Source of the DNA: an uncultured Clostridium sp.
Lineage (GTDB): Bacteria > Bacillota > Clostridia > TANB77 > CAG-508
Length of the DNA: 36,655 bases
Direction: 5' to 3'
Assembly: GCA_945865665.1 (NCBI GenBank)
Contig: CAMBEE010000015.1
Span: 1-36,655 of the forward strand
The notes beneath the pieces are model-generated. The model did no database searches and was not told where the DNA came from. It worked only from the letters and a program-made list of their open reading frames with translations. Of the stretch, positions 1 to 7,203 are shown piece after piece. Each line of letters opens with the position of its first letter. Positions within the stretch are counted from its first letter, which is position 1. Position numbers and translations under genes: made by a program.

Positions 1-71
1 CGGAACGAAAGATCCTGAAACTAATTCATCTATGTATTTTTGAGTGTGCTTTAATTGCATACAATAATTTT

Positions 72-186
72 CTAGTGATAATGACATTTAGGGTAATACC
101 TGTTCCCATCCCGAACACAGAAGTCAAGCCTAAGTGTGCCGAAAATACTTGTGGGTTACCCTGCTGGGAAGATAGGTTGTCGCTAG
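72..186 (+). rRNA. rrf: 5S ribosomal RNA
   Basis: The conserved 5S core (CCTGTTCCCATCCCGAACAC) is present around 100-118, and the ends pair as a 7-bp terminal helix (CTAGTGA with TCGCTAG). A run of eight T follows directly, so the terminal helix probably doubles as the operon terminator. Bases 1-71 look like the 23S-5S spacer; I do not recognise mature 23S sequence there. Confidence 0.95.
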
Positions 187-330
187 TTTTTTTTATTTTA
201 TTAATTATTTAAAATAAAATATTTTTATAAATGTAAAAATAAAATTGAAATAAAGGCATTTAAAAGTAAAGTTAAGTAATTTTATTTTTAAATGCTTTTA
301 TACTTATAATAATTGATAGGTTATTGTTAT

Positions 331-380
331 ATTGATTTGATTAATAATTATTGATTTGATTAATAATTATTGATTTAATG
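331..380. repeat. 19-bp tandem repeat, about 2.6 copies
   Basis: The unit ATTGATTTGATTAATAATT runs at 331-349, again without change at 350-368, and partially at 369-380. It lies in the 343-bp spacer between 5S rRNA and the flavin reductase gene. No function is evident; a slippage-prone AT-rich repeat is the simplest view. Confidence 0.9.
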
Positions 381-412
381 CTTATTTTAAATTAACTATA
401 TAAATTATATTT

Positions 413-493
413 AAAACAGTATGCATAATAAATATCTTTAAAACAGCATGCATAATTAATATATTAAAAACAGTATGCATATAGTATAAGGTA
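413..493. repeat. Three 27-bp-spaced copies of AAAACAGTATGCATA upstream of the flavin reductase gene
   Basis: The 15-mer starts at 413, 440 and 467, so the period is exactly 27 bp; the middle copy has C for T (CAGCATGCATA). Each copy is centred on the palindrome ATGCAT. The rest of the unit is less conserved and the third copy decays after about 481. The block ends about 35 bp before the start codon at 530, where the promoter should lie, so the copies may be operators for a regulator of that gene. This is inference. Confidence 0.8.
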
Positions 494-529
494 TATAACT
501 ATAAATAAAAAATATTAAGAGGTGGTAAT

Positions 530-1093
530 ATGTCAAAAGTAATGTGGAAACCAGGAACATTTTTATACCCAATACCAGCAGTAATGGTAAGTTGTGGAAC
601 AATGGAAAAATCTAATATAATTACTGTTGCATGGACAGGAATATTAAATACAAATCCTGCAATGGTATATATATCTGTAAGACCGAGTAGATATTCATAT
701 GATTTAATAAAAAATCAAGGAGAGTTTGTAATAAATTTAACTACAAAAGACTTAGTTAGAGCAACAGACTGGTGTGGAGTTAAAACTGGAGCGAAGGTTG
801 ATAAATTTAAAGAAATGAATTTGCATAAAGAAAAGGCAAATTTTGTTAAATGTCCTATGATTAAAGAAAGCCCTGTATCTGTTGAATGTAAAGTAAAAGA
901 AATAAAAGAATTAGGTAGTCATACAATGTTTGTAGCAGAAGTGCTTGCAATAAATAGTGATGAAAAATATATAGACGAAAAAGGTGCATTTGATATATCA
1001 AAATGTGACTTAATAGCATATGCTAATGGTGGATATTATTCTATGGGAAATAAACTTGGAAAATTTGGATTTTCTGTACAAAAGAAAAAATAA
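530..1093 (+). CDS. Flavin reductase-like FMN-binding protein
   Basis: 187 residues of the flavin reductase-like split-barrel family (DIM6/NtaB type), whose members bind FMN and often pass electrons from NAD(P)H to flavin or to a partner oxidoreductase. Family-like features are the N-terminal PIPAVMVSCG stretch, the central VAWTGILNTNPAMVYISVRP block and the FVINLTT segment. The start is supported by AGAGGTGG shortly upstream. It stands alone between the rRNA operon and the secE operon, and no partner redox enzyme is adjacent, so the physiological acceptor is unknown. The upstream 27-bp-spaced repeats suggest specific regulation. The family is secure; the substrate is not. Confidence 0.85.
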   Translation: MSKVMWKPGTFLYPIPAVMVSCGTMEKSNIITVAWTGILNTNPAMVYISVRPSRYSYDLIKNQGEFVINLTTKDLVRATDWCGVKTGAKVDKFKEMNLHKEKANFVKCPMIKESPVSVECKVKEIKELGSHTMFVAEVLAINSDEKYIDEKGAFDISKCDLIAYANGGYYSMGNKLGKFGFSVQKKK

Positions 1094-1111
1094 AAAAATT
1101 TTCGTAAATTA

Positions 1112-1140
1112 TTGACATATATGGGAAAAAATGATAAAAT
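1112..1140 (+). promoter_or_regulatory. Sigma-A promoter of the rpmG-secE-nusG-rplKAJL operon
   Basis: A perfect -35 TTGACA (1112-1117), a 17-bp spacer and -10 TAAAAT (1135-1140). The start site would fall near 1147. A 7-bp hairpin (CGTATGT 1148-1154 with ACATGCG 1164-1170) lies right at the predicted 5' end of the transcript. Confidence 0.85.
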
Positions 1141-1218
1141 ATTTTAGCGTATGTATATTACGGACATGCGATCACATCGTTTAAAAATAAAAGAAATGTA
1201 ATTCGGAGGTGTATTAAA

Positions 1219-1383
1219 ATGGCAGCAAAAGGACCAAGAGAAAATATAACATTAGAATGTACAGAATGCAAAAATAGAAATTATGTAACTTCAAAAAACA
1301 AAAGAAATAACACAGACAGATTAGAGTTAGTTAAATATTGTAAATTCTGTAAAAAACGTACAACACATAAAGAAACAAAATAA
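1219..1383 (+). CDS. rpmG: 50S ribosomal protein L33
   Basis: 54 residues beginning [20 protein letters not shown], with two CxxC pairs (CTEC and CKFC) that make the zinc ribbon of the zinc-binding type of L33. It is a small basic protein of the large ribosomal subunit. A good GGAGGT ribosome binding site lies 9 bp before the ATG. It is the first gene of the operon, 35 bp before secE, the usual arrangement in Firmicutes (rpmG-secE-nusG). Confidence 0.96.
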   Translation: MAAKGPRENITLECTECKNRNYVTSKNKRNNTDRLELVKYCKFCKKRTTHKETK

Positions 1384-1418
1384 AAATAGGATAAAAGCTA
1401 TTTTAGGGAGGAAACAAA

Positions 1419-1790
1419 ATGGCTAAAAAAGATGGAAAAAATATAAAAGATAAGACAAGCTTTATGAAAAGCTTCAAAGCAGAATTAAAAAAGGTTATAT
1501 GGCCAACACCAAAACAACTATTTAATAATACTGTTGCTGTATTAGCAATTGTTTTAATTACTGCAGTAATAGTTTTCGTATTAGATTTTACATTTGAGTC
1601 TATTAATAAATACGGAGTAAATAGAATAAAAGAAGTTGTTACAAACTCTAGTGTTGCAAATGAGGCTAATGAAGATACAAATTCTGAAACAAATGCAAAT
1701 GAAGTAAATGATCAAACAAATTCTGATGCAAATGTAAATGAGGAAAATGTTGCTGAAAATAATTCTGAAGAATCTAATATAGCAGAATAA
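1419..1790 (+). CDS. secE: Preprotein translocase subunit SecE with a long acidic C-terminal tail
   Basis: SecE clamps SecY in the membrane protein-conducting channel. The conserved amphipathic segment (FKAELKKVIWPTPKQL, about residues 19-34) is followed by one transmembrane helix (about 38-60). Firmicute SecE normally ends soon afterwards, at roughly 60-75 residues. This one is 123 residues because of a tail from about residue 75 made almost only of Asn, Glu, Asp, Ser, Thr, Ala and Val, with no Lys or Arg. With the usual N-in topology the tail would be outside the membrane. The gene has an AGGGAGG ribosome binding site and sits in its normal place before nusG. Confidence 0.95.
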   Translation: MAKKDGKNIKDKTSFMKSFKAELKKVIWPTPKQLFNNTVAVLAIVLITAVIVFVLDFTFESINKYGVNRIKEVVTNSSVANEANEDTNSETNANEVNDQTNSDANVNEENVAENNSEESNIAE

Positions 1791-1839
1791 TATATTATTG
1801 AATATTTATTCTAAAAATATCAAAGGAGGCTTAAGGTAG

Positions 1840-2376
1840 ATGTCTCAAAAAGATTACGATATGAATCCTAGATGGTATGTTGTACATACATATTCTGGAT
1901 ATGAAAATAAAGTTAAGACAGATTTGGAAAACACAATAAAGAACAGAGAACTTGAAGATTATTTCTTCGATATAATTGTTCCTATGGAAGAACAAATCGA
2001 AATAAAAGATGGAAAGAAAAAAACAAATCTTAAAAAAGTTTTCCCTGGCTATGTTTTAATAAAAATGATTGTAACAGAAGAAACATGGTATATAGTAAGA
2101 AACACCAGAGGTGTAACAGGATTTGTTGGTTCAGGAACTGATCCTATTCCATTAACAGACGATGAAATAAGAAACATGGGATTTGATGAGGCTGGAATAA
2201 ATGTTGATTATGAAATAAATGAACAAGTTGAAATCATGAATGGTCCATTTGAAGGATTTGTTGGTACTGTTCAAGAAATAAGCAAAGAAAAACATAAAGT
2301 TAAAGTTTTAGTATCAATGTTTGGAAGAGAAACACCAGTTGAATTAGAATTTTCACAAGTTAAAAAAGTTCAATAA
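1840..2376 (+). CDS. nusG: Transcription termination/antitermination factor NusG
   Basis: 178 residues, normal length. The N-terminal NGN domain (PRWYVVHTYSGYENKV onward, to about residue 115) binds RNA polymerase, and the C-terminal KOW domain (about 125-178, with the NEQVEIMNGPFEGFVGTV core) binds partners such as S10 or Rho. The strong AAGGAGG site 10 bp upstream fixes the start. It lies between secE and rplK, as in most bacteria. Confidence 0.97.
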   Translation: MSQKDYDMNPRWYVVHTYSGYENKVKTDLENTIKNRELEDYFFDIIVPMEEQIEIKDGKKKTNLKKVFPGYVLIKMIVTEETWYIVRNTRGVTGFVGSGTDPIPLTDDEIRNMGFDEAGINVDYEINEQVEIMNGPFEGFVGTVQEISKEKHKVKVLVSMFGRETPVELEFSQVKKVQ

Positions 2377-2490
2377 TTAAATATAATTATAACTTAAAAT
2401 TAATTATAATCATAACTAAAGATTTAAAAATAAAGAAAATAGTTAAATAAAAATTAATAAAAGGAAAATTTTAGAGGAGGTGCCAATAAA

Positions 2491-2919
2491 ATGGCAGAAA
2501 AAGAAATTTCAAATATAATTAAATTACAAATAGAAGCAGGAAAGGCAACACCAGCTCCACCAGTAGGACCAGCTTTAGGTTCAAGTGGTGTTAATATTAT
2601 GCAATTCGTTAAAGAATTTAATGATAGAACTGCAAATCAACCTGGAATGATAATACCAGTTGTTATAACAGTATACAAGGATAAATCTTTTGAATTTATA
2701 ACAAAAGTACCACCAGTTGCAGTTTTAATTAAAAAATCTATAAAAATTGAAAAAGGTTCTGGAAAACCAAATAAAGATAAAGTTGCTAAAATAACTAAAG
2801 AACAAGTTAAAGCAATTGCAGAACAAAAAATGCCAGACTTAAATGCTGCATCATTAGAAACAGCAATGAGCATGGTAGAAGGTACTGCTAGATCAATGGG
2901 TGTAGTAGTTGTTGACTAG
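2491..2919 (+). CDS. rplK: 50S ribosomal protein L11
   Basis: 142 residues, full length. The N-terminal domain carries the conserved [18 protein letters not shown] proline/glycine segment, and the C-terminal RNA-binding domain ends in [14 protein letters not shown]11 forms the GTPase-associated centre with 23S rRNA helices 43/44 and the L10-L12 stalk. The ribosome binding site is GAGGAGGTG. The 114-bp gap after nusG is AT-rich and shows no clear second promoter. Confidence 0.98.
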   Translation: MAEKEISNIIKLQIEAGKATPAPPVGPALGSSGVNIMQFVKEFNDRTANQPGMIIPVVITVYKDKSFEFITKVPPVAVLIKKSIKIEKGSGKPNKDKVAKITKEQVKAIAEQKMPDLNAASLETAMSMVEGTARSMGVVVVD

Positions 2920-3081
2920 TTCGATAAATTAAAATGAATTATTTATAATTTGTTTATAAAGTAGGTATATTAAATAATTTATATTTGTAATTTTAAATTA
3001 TATTTATAGATTATTTGTAATATAAAATATAATATAAAAATTGGGAGAGTAAAAGCTCGTTAGAACCAAAGGAGGTAAAAA

Positions 3082-3765
3082 ATGAAAGTAGCAAAAAGAT
3101 ATGCTGAATGTTCAAAATTAGTGGACAAAAACAAAGAATATGAAATCAAAGAAGCTTTAGAATTAATTGAAAAAATGCCAAAAGCTAAATTTGATGAAAC
3201 AGTTGAATTACATGTAAAATTAGGTGTAGATTCAAAACATGCAGACCAACAAGTTAGAGGTACAGTAGTACTTCCAAATGGTACAGGTAAAACACAAAAA
3301 GTTTTAGTATTTGCAAAAGGACCTAAAGCTGAAGAAGCTGAAAAAGCAGGAGCAGACTTTGTTGGCGCAGAAGAATTAATACCAAAAATACAAAATGAAA
3401 ACTGGTTTGATTATGATGTAGTTGTTGCAACACCAGATATGATGGGTGTTGTAGGTAGATTAGGTAAAGTATTAGGACCTAAAGGTTTAATGCCAAACCC
3501 TAAATCTGGAACAGTTACAATGGATGTTACAAAAGCAATTAATGAAATTAAATCTGGTAAAGTTGAATACAGATTAGACAAAACTAATATTATTCACTTA
3601 GGATTTGGTAAAGTGTCTTTTGGAACAGATAAATTAGCTGAAAACTACGATACAATAATGAATGCTATTATAAAAGCAAAACCAGCAGCAGCTAAAGGAC
3701 AATATATTAAGAGTGTTTCAGTAACAACAACAATGGGACCTGGAATATTCATTAACCAAAAATAG
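3082..3765 (+). CDS. rplA: 50S ribosomal protein L1
   Basis: 227 residues, normal size. The conserved segments [22 protein letters not shown] (positions about 127-148) and the closing VTTTMGPGI block identify L1, the mobile stalk protein next to the E site, and in many bacteria a translational repressor of its own operon. AAAGGAGGT precedes the ATG. The 162-bp spacer after rplK is AT-rich. An L10 leader follows, so rplK-rplA and rplJ-rplL are separately adjustable. Confidence 0.98.
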   Translation: MKVAKRYAECSKLVDKNKEYEIKEALELIEKMPKAKFDETVELHVKLGVDSKHADQQVRGTVVLPNGTGKTQKVLVFAKGPKAEEAEKAGADFVGAEELIPKIQNENWFDYDVVVATPDMMGVVGRLGKVLGPKGLMPNPKSGTVTMDVTKAINEIKSGKVEYRLDKTNIIHLGFGKVSFGTDKLAENYDTIMNAIIKAKPAAAKGQYIKSVSVTTTMGPGIFINQK

Positions 3766-3771
3766 AATATT

Positions 3772-3870
3772 AAAGCCAAAGACAGTAGGCAAAAATAAGT
3801 CCTACCGAGGTTATAAATAACGTGTAATAAACACTTTTTATAATCTCGTATTGGATGTAAAAAGTGTTTT
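3772..3870 (+). promoter_or_regulatory. L10 leader RNA with attenuator hairpin
   Basis: The sequence between rplA and rplJ contains the L10-leader signature: GCCAAAGACAGTAGGC, then CCTACCGAGGTTATAAATAA, where GTAGG pairs with CCTAC. It ends in a strong hairpin (AAACACTTTTTA 3829-3840 with TAAAAAGTGTTT 3858-3869) followed by a T-rich tail. In this known family, excess L10-L12 complex binds the leader and lowers rplJ-rplL expression. Here the terminator-like arm suggests control by premature termination. Confidence 0.85.
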
Positions 3871-3871
3871 T

Positions 3872-3960
3872 AATTTACTGAAATTTTTAATTTTTTTGAG
3901 TATGATAAAAAGTAGTGTAATACTGAAAAATGAAAATTTTCAGATTTGTTTTTAAAAATA
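3872..3960 (+). repeat. Dispersed AT-rich element, copy A
   Basis: About 89 bp. The core (AATTTACTGAAA ... TTTTTTTGAGTATGATAAAAAGTAG, 3872-3915) matches copy C at 23940 in 41 of 44 bases. The second half (TGAAAATTTTCAG then TTTGTTTTTAAAAATA) matches copy B at 23577. It lies directly after the L10-leader attenuator and 60 bp before rplJ. Confidence 0.8.
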
Positions 3961-4022
3961 TGGAATTAAGAATGTATAAGAATTCTTAAATCGTAAAAAA
4001 ATTAGGAGGTGAAAGATAAAAA

Positions 4023-4550
4023 ATGGCAAGTGAAAAAATCTTAAATCAAAAGAAGGAAGAAGTTACAAAATTAGCTAACAAAATCAAAGAAGCTAAATTA
4101 GTACTTTTAACAGATTACAGAGGAATTAATGTTGAAGATGTAACAGAATTAAGAGCAGAATTAAGAAAAACAAATGCTGAATATACTGTTATAAAAAACA
4201 ACATAACAAAAAGAGCATTAGCAGAAGCAGGAATCGAAGGTTTAGAAGATAAATTAGTAGGACCTACAGCTGTAATAATGAGTAATGAAGATTATTTAGA
4301 ACCATCTAAAGCAATCTATGAATTCACAAAAAATAATGATTATTACAAAATCAAAGGTGGAGTTATTGAAGGTAAAGTAATGTCAGCTGAAGAAATAATC
4401 ACTTTAGCAAAATTACCATCAAAAGAAACATTACTTTCTATGCTTGCTGGAGCATTACTTGCAAATATTCAAAAATTTGCAGTTGCACTTGATCAAGTTA
4501 GAATTCAAAAAGAAGAAGGTTCAGCTGAAGAAACAACAGCAGAAGCTTAG
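4023..4550 (+). CDS. rplJ: 50S ribosomal protein L10
   Basis: 175 residues. The N-terminal rRNA-binding part has the family block LVLLTDYRGINVEDVTELR (about 27-45) and the VIKNNITKRALAEAG segment. The C-terminal helix, which carries the L7/L12 dimers, ends in an acidic, alanine-rich stretch. L10 is the base of the stalk that recruits translational GTPases and is the likely ligand of the leader RNA upstream. The ribosome binding site is AGGAGGTG. Confidence 0.98.
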   Translation: MASEKILNQKKEEVTKLANKIKEAKLVLLTDYRGINVEDVTELRAELRKTNAEYTVIKNNITKRALAEAGIEGLEDKLVGPTAVIMSNEDYLEPSKAIYEFTKNNDYYKIKGGVIEGKVMSAEEIITLAKLPSKETLLSMLAGALLANIQKFAVALDQVRIQKEEGSAEETTAEA

Positions 4551-4559
4551 TCTTATAAT

Positions 4560-4625
4560 AATTAGTATTGTGAATGAGTTTGTATATAACTAAAAATTAG
4601 TATTTCAAATGAATTTGTATATAAC
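4560..4625. repeat. Imperfect 31-nt direct repeat in the rplJ-rplL spacer
   Basis: Two copies (4560-4590 and 4595-4625; period 35) start AATTAGTATT and end TTTGTATATAAC, with four mismatches in between. The rest of the 154-bp spacer has a short hairpin near 4662-4680 (GTCAAC with GTTGGC). Possible roles are RNA processing or simply local duplication. Confidence 0.75.
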
Positions 4626-4704
4626 AAAAAAATAGCCAATAAAAATAGGCAAAGATTAATGGTCAACAATAATGTTGGCAAATAAAAATTAGGAGGATTT
4701 AATA

Positions 4705-5070
4705 ATGAGTAAAGAAGAAATGATTGAAGAAATCAAAAAAATGACAGTAGTAGAATTATCAGAATTAGTAAAAGCTATAGAAGAAGAATTTGGAGTATCT
4801 GCAGTAGCAGCAGCTGCACCAGCAGCTGGAGCAGCAGCAGGAGATGCAGCAGCTGAAAAAACATCTTTTAATGTTGTATTAAAAGAAGCTGGAGATCAAA
4901 AAATAAAAGTTATAAAAGTAGTTAGAGATGCTACAGGATTAGGATTAAAAGAAGCTAAAGAATTAGTAGATGGAGCACCAAAAACAGTTAAAGAAAACGT
5001 TTCTAAAGAAGAAGCTGAAGAATTAAAAGCTAAATTCACAGAAGTTGGAGCTGTTATCGAATTACAATAA
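4705..5070 (+). CDS. rplL: 50S ribosomal protein L7/L12
   Basis: 121 residues. The N-terminal dimerisation helices (about 1-30) lead to an alanine-rich hinge (about 34-52), then the C-terminal domain with the conserved block [20 protein letters not shown] that contacts elongation factors. L12 is usually the most abundant ribosomal protein; the strong AGGAGG site fits that. An intrinsic terminator follows within 35 bp, so the operon ends here and rpoB is not the next gene. Confidence 0.98.
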   Translation: MSKEEMIEEIKKMTVVELSELVKAIEEEFGVSAVAAAAPAAGAAAGDAAAEKTSFNVVLKEAGDQKIKVIKVVRDATGLGLKEAKELVDGAPKTVKENVSKEEAEELKAKFTEVGAVIELQ

Positions 5071-5100
5071 TTCTAATAATTGAAATAAGCTATAATATAA

Positions 5101-5133
5101 AGAAGGACTATAATCAAATTATAGTTCTTCTTT
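5101..5133 (+). terminator. Terminator of the ribosomal protein operon
   Basis: A 14-bp stem (AGAAGGACTATAAT 5101-5114 with ATTATAGTTCTTCT 5118-5131, one G-T pair), a 3-base loop, then TT. The A-rich and T-rich flanks make it work best for plus-strand transcripts. Confidence 0.85.
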
Positions 5134-5136
5134 ATC

Positions 5137-5166
5137 ATATTCTAGGAAAGTCGCATAATTTTCCTT
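5137..5166. repeat. Dispersed palindrome, copy 1 (inverted orientation)
   Basis: Contains TAGGAAAGTCGCATAAT followed by TTTCCTTA (arms AGGAAA / TTTCCT). Its reverse complement matches copy 2 at 23854-23889 in 22 of 25 bases. Both copies lie just downstream of an intrinsic terminator. Confidence 0.75.
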
Positions 5167-5326
5167 ACTGAACTGTAACTGAAGTAAACAATAATTATTT
5201 GAAATAATATAAATTTTCTAGTAATTAAAAAAATTGTATGATATAATAACTAAAGATTATTGAAGAACTATAATTTAAAAATGGAAATAACAGGATTTAG
5301 GTCTTATGAAAGGAATGATAGTTGTG

Positions 5327-6022
5327 ATGAGTAAAGTAGGAATAATTGTTGCAATGGAAGAGGAACTAGAGCAGATTTTAAACATAACGAATGATATAGA
5401 AGAAAAAGAAATAAGTGGATTAAATTTTAAACTTGGTAAAATAGAAAAGAAAAATGTTGTTCTTGTCAAATGTGGAGTTGGAAAAGTAAATGCTGCAAGA
5501 GTAACACAAATATTAATTGATAAATTTAATGTACAATATGTAATAAATGTTGGATCTGCAGGGGCATTAAATCCATTATTGAATATTGGAGATATTGTAA
5601 TTGGTGAAAAATTAGTTCAGCATGATTTTGATATAACTGCTTTTGACCACGACAAGGGTTATATTACTGGTGTTGGCGATTATATATATAGTGATAATAC
5701 TCTTGTAGAAAAGTTCAAGAAAATAGCAAATAAGCTATTTGAGAAGGAATATAAGATTAAGTCCGGAATTATTGCAACAGGAGATATTTTTTGTACAGAT
5801 ATTGAAATAAAAAATAAAATATATTCTAAGTTTGATGCTGATTGTGTAGAAATGGAAGGGGCAGCCGTAGCTCAAGTATGTTATTTAGATGAACTACCTT
5901 TTATTGTTATAAGAAGTATTTCTGATTCTCCAAATGGTAAAAATGAAATTGATTTTGATAAATTTGTTGATTTTGCGTCTAAGAGATGTGCTTTAATTTT
6001 AAAAGAATTTTTAAAAAATTAG
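5327..6022 (+). CDS. mtnN: 5'-methylthioadenosine/S-adenosylhomocysteine nucleosidase
   Basis: About 231 residues. The enzyme cleaves the adenine from methylthioadenosine and S-adenosylhomocysteine, relieving inhibition of SAM-dependent methyltransferases and recycling methionine. Visible motifs are the start MSKVGIIVAMEEE, the VINVGSAGAL nucleoside-phosphorylase-family block, VEMEGAAVAQV with the ribose-binding Glu, and IRSISDSPNG with the catalytic Asp. In-frame ATGs at 5306 and 5315 would add seven or four residues; 5327 is preferred because family members begin close to the first beta strand, with AAAGGA upstream. It is monocistronic between the rplL terminator and a new promoter. Confidence 0.93.
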   Translation: MSKVGIIVAMEEELEQILNITNDIEEKEISGLNFKLGKIEKKNVVLVKCGVGKVNAARVTQILIDKFNVQYVINVGSAGALNPLLNIGDIVIGEKLVQHDFDITAFDHDKGYITGVGDYIYSDNTLVEKFKKIANKLFEKEYKIKSGIIATGDIFCTDIEIKNKIYSKFDADCVEMEGAAVAQVCYLDELPFIVIRSISDSPNGKNEIDFDKFVDFASKRCALILKEFLKN

Positions 6023-6080
6023 TATATTTTGATACATATATTGTAAAATTAATAATTAAGATCATAACAAAAAAACAAGG

Positions 6081-6134
6081 TTACATAAAAAAATGATAAA
6101 AACTATTGCTTGTTATGTAAAAATATGGTATAAT
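6081..6134 (+). promoter_or_regulatory. Sigma-A promoter with flanking inverted repeat
   Basis: TTGCTT (6106-6111), 17 bp, TATAAT (6129-6134). An 8-bp inverted repeat, TTACATAA (6081-6088) and TTATGTAA (6113-6120), brackets the -35 box, so a repressor could act here; that part is inference. It would drive the small gene at 6175. Confidence 0.7.
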
Positions 6135-6174
6135 GTTAATAGTTTTTATTTATAAAAGAAAGAGGTAAAAAATA

Positions 6175-6489
6175 ATGGATATAATAGCAAACCAAAGTGT
6201 GAAAGCAAAAGAACCTTGGTGGAAAGTTCTTATGAGTTTTGCTTCAATTTCTAATAATGACGGTGAAGAAAATGAAATAAATGAAATCGTCAAACAACAG
6301 GATAGTAAACGTATTAGTCAATTAGAAAAAATCGTTAGTGATGTTGGAGCAAAAAAATCAATGGAGAGGAAAAACAAAGCATCGAATTCTATTGATATGG
6401 AATCAAAAAATTTAAAACAAAAAATGACTTCAGTAAATGATAAGGAAGAACAAAATTTAACAGATGATAAAAATGAACTTATAAGGTAA
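6175..6489 (+). CDS. Small hydrophilic protein of unknown function
   Basis: 104 residues with an AAAGAGGT ribosome binding site and its own promoter. I do not recognise it. After a short Trp-containing N-terminal segment (EPWWKVLMSFASI, about 13-25) that might be an amphipathic helix, the rest is highly charged (Lys, Glu, Asp, Asn), without a signal peptide or cysteine, and is probably disordered. It is followed by the promoter of a tRNA gene, so it appears monocistronic. Confidence 0.65.
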   Translation: MDIIANQSVKAKEPWWKVLMSFASISNNDGEENEINEIVKQQDSKRISQLEKIVSDVGAKKSMERKNKASNSIDMESKNLKQKMTSVNDKEEQNLTDDKNELIR

Positions 6490-6524
6490 TAATGTAAGAA
6501 ATTTGATTTTCTTGCATTTTTATC

Positions 6525-6553
6525 TTGACAAAATACTAAACTCAATGTATAAT
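6525..6553 (+). promoter_or_regulatory. Consensus promoter of tRNA-Met
   Basis: TTGACA (6525-6530), 17 bp, TATAAT (6548-6553): a perfect sigma-A consensus, as expected for a stable RNA. GCAATTGC (6561-6568), flanked by ATAT on both sides, lies at the predicted start site. Confidence 0.92.
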
Positions 6554-6572
6554 AAATATCGCAATTGCATAT

Positions 6573-6649
6573 GGCGAAGTAGCTCAGTTGGCTAGAGCAT
6601 CCGGTTCATACCCGGCAGGTCGAGAGTTCGAATCTCCCCTTCGCTACCA
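6573..6649 (+). tRNA. tRNA-Met (anticodon CAT)
   Basis: 77 nt including an encoded CCA. The acceptor stem is GGCGAAG/CTTCGCT, with a G-T pair at 1-72. The anticodon loop is TTCATAC and the T loop TTCGAAT. The loop resembles Bacillus elongator tRNA-Met. The initiator is less likely because it lacks three G-C pairs next to the anticodon loop. Confidence 0.95.
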
Positions 6650-6673
6650 AAAATACAAAAATGACTAAAAATA

Positions 6674-6709
6674 AGATGTTTCAAGTGTTTTGAAACATCT
6701 CATTTTTTC
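6674..6709 (+). terminator. Terminator of tRNA-Met
   Basis: An 11-bp stem (AGATGTTTCAA 6674-6684 with TTGAAACATCT 6690-6700) followed by CATTTTTTC. Just after it TAGCCACT occurs twice (6711-6718 and 6722-6729), 11 bp apart. Confidence 0.88.
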
Positions 6710-6813
6710 TTAGCCACTATTTAGCCACTCAGTTTAAGATAGAATTTAATTATCTACTTTGTTTAATCCATAATTTAATGATGCATATTTTCTTAATTTA
6801 TAACATAAAAATT

Positions 6814-6995
6814 CCCCGCCTTAGCCGTAAGATGTCTTGAATTTTTAAGGACCTGCTCCTAAAAACAGGTGGGTGCCTACCACAATATTCCTGGGTTTCT
6901 TACATAAAATGCAAGCATACACGCCATATTATGAGATTAGCTCCTCTTACAAACTTGTAGGTTCTAAAAATTCTGTCTACACGTACTATGCAGGG
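6814..6995 (-). ncRNA. ssrS: Probable 6S RNA
   Basis: The 553-bp space between the tRNA-Met gene and sigK holds a conserved-looking minus-strand RNA of about 182 nt. Its ends pair (CCCTGC at the 5' end with GCGGGG at the 3' end). Inside, GAATTTTT pairs with AAAAATTC, and an irregular rod encloses a large central region, the layout of 6S RNA. The 3' half carries GGCACCCACCTG and TACGGCTAAGGCGGGG, which I associate with Firmicute 6S RNAs. A T-rich stretch follows. 6S RNA sequesters sigma-A polymerase in stationary phase. I recognised it by motif and shape, not by alignment. Confidence 0.65.
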
Positions 6996-7203
6996 TAAAT
7001 TAATAACTTAATTATTAGATTATCTATAGTTTAGCATATAAATAAATTTGTTTCAAATAAAATAAATCTATATAAACTTGATTAGATATTATTTATATTA
7101 TTGTATCTCTTTTTAAATAATTTATTCTAACTTTATTTAATTTTTTTAAAATTGATAAGAAGAGAAATTTATGGTAAAATAATTTAAATATTGTGTATAA
7201 TAG

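Noticed and set aside
1..71. 3' end of 23S rRNA
   Set aside because: No recognisable mature 23S sequence; it looks like the 23S-5S spacer.
413..493. CRISPR array
   Set aside because: Only three copies with AT-rich, related spacers and no cas genes; tandem operator-like repeats fit better.
3772..3870. T-box leader
   Set aside because: The L10-leader motif is present and the downstream gene is rplJ; no T-box consensus sequence is present.
6746..6813. Minus-strand peptide ending KLRKYASLNYGLNKVDN as an integrase remnant
   Set aside because: Too short and no catalytic residues; it overlaps the 3' flank of the probable 6S RNA.
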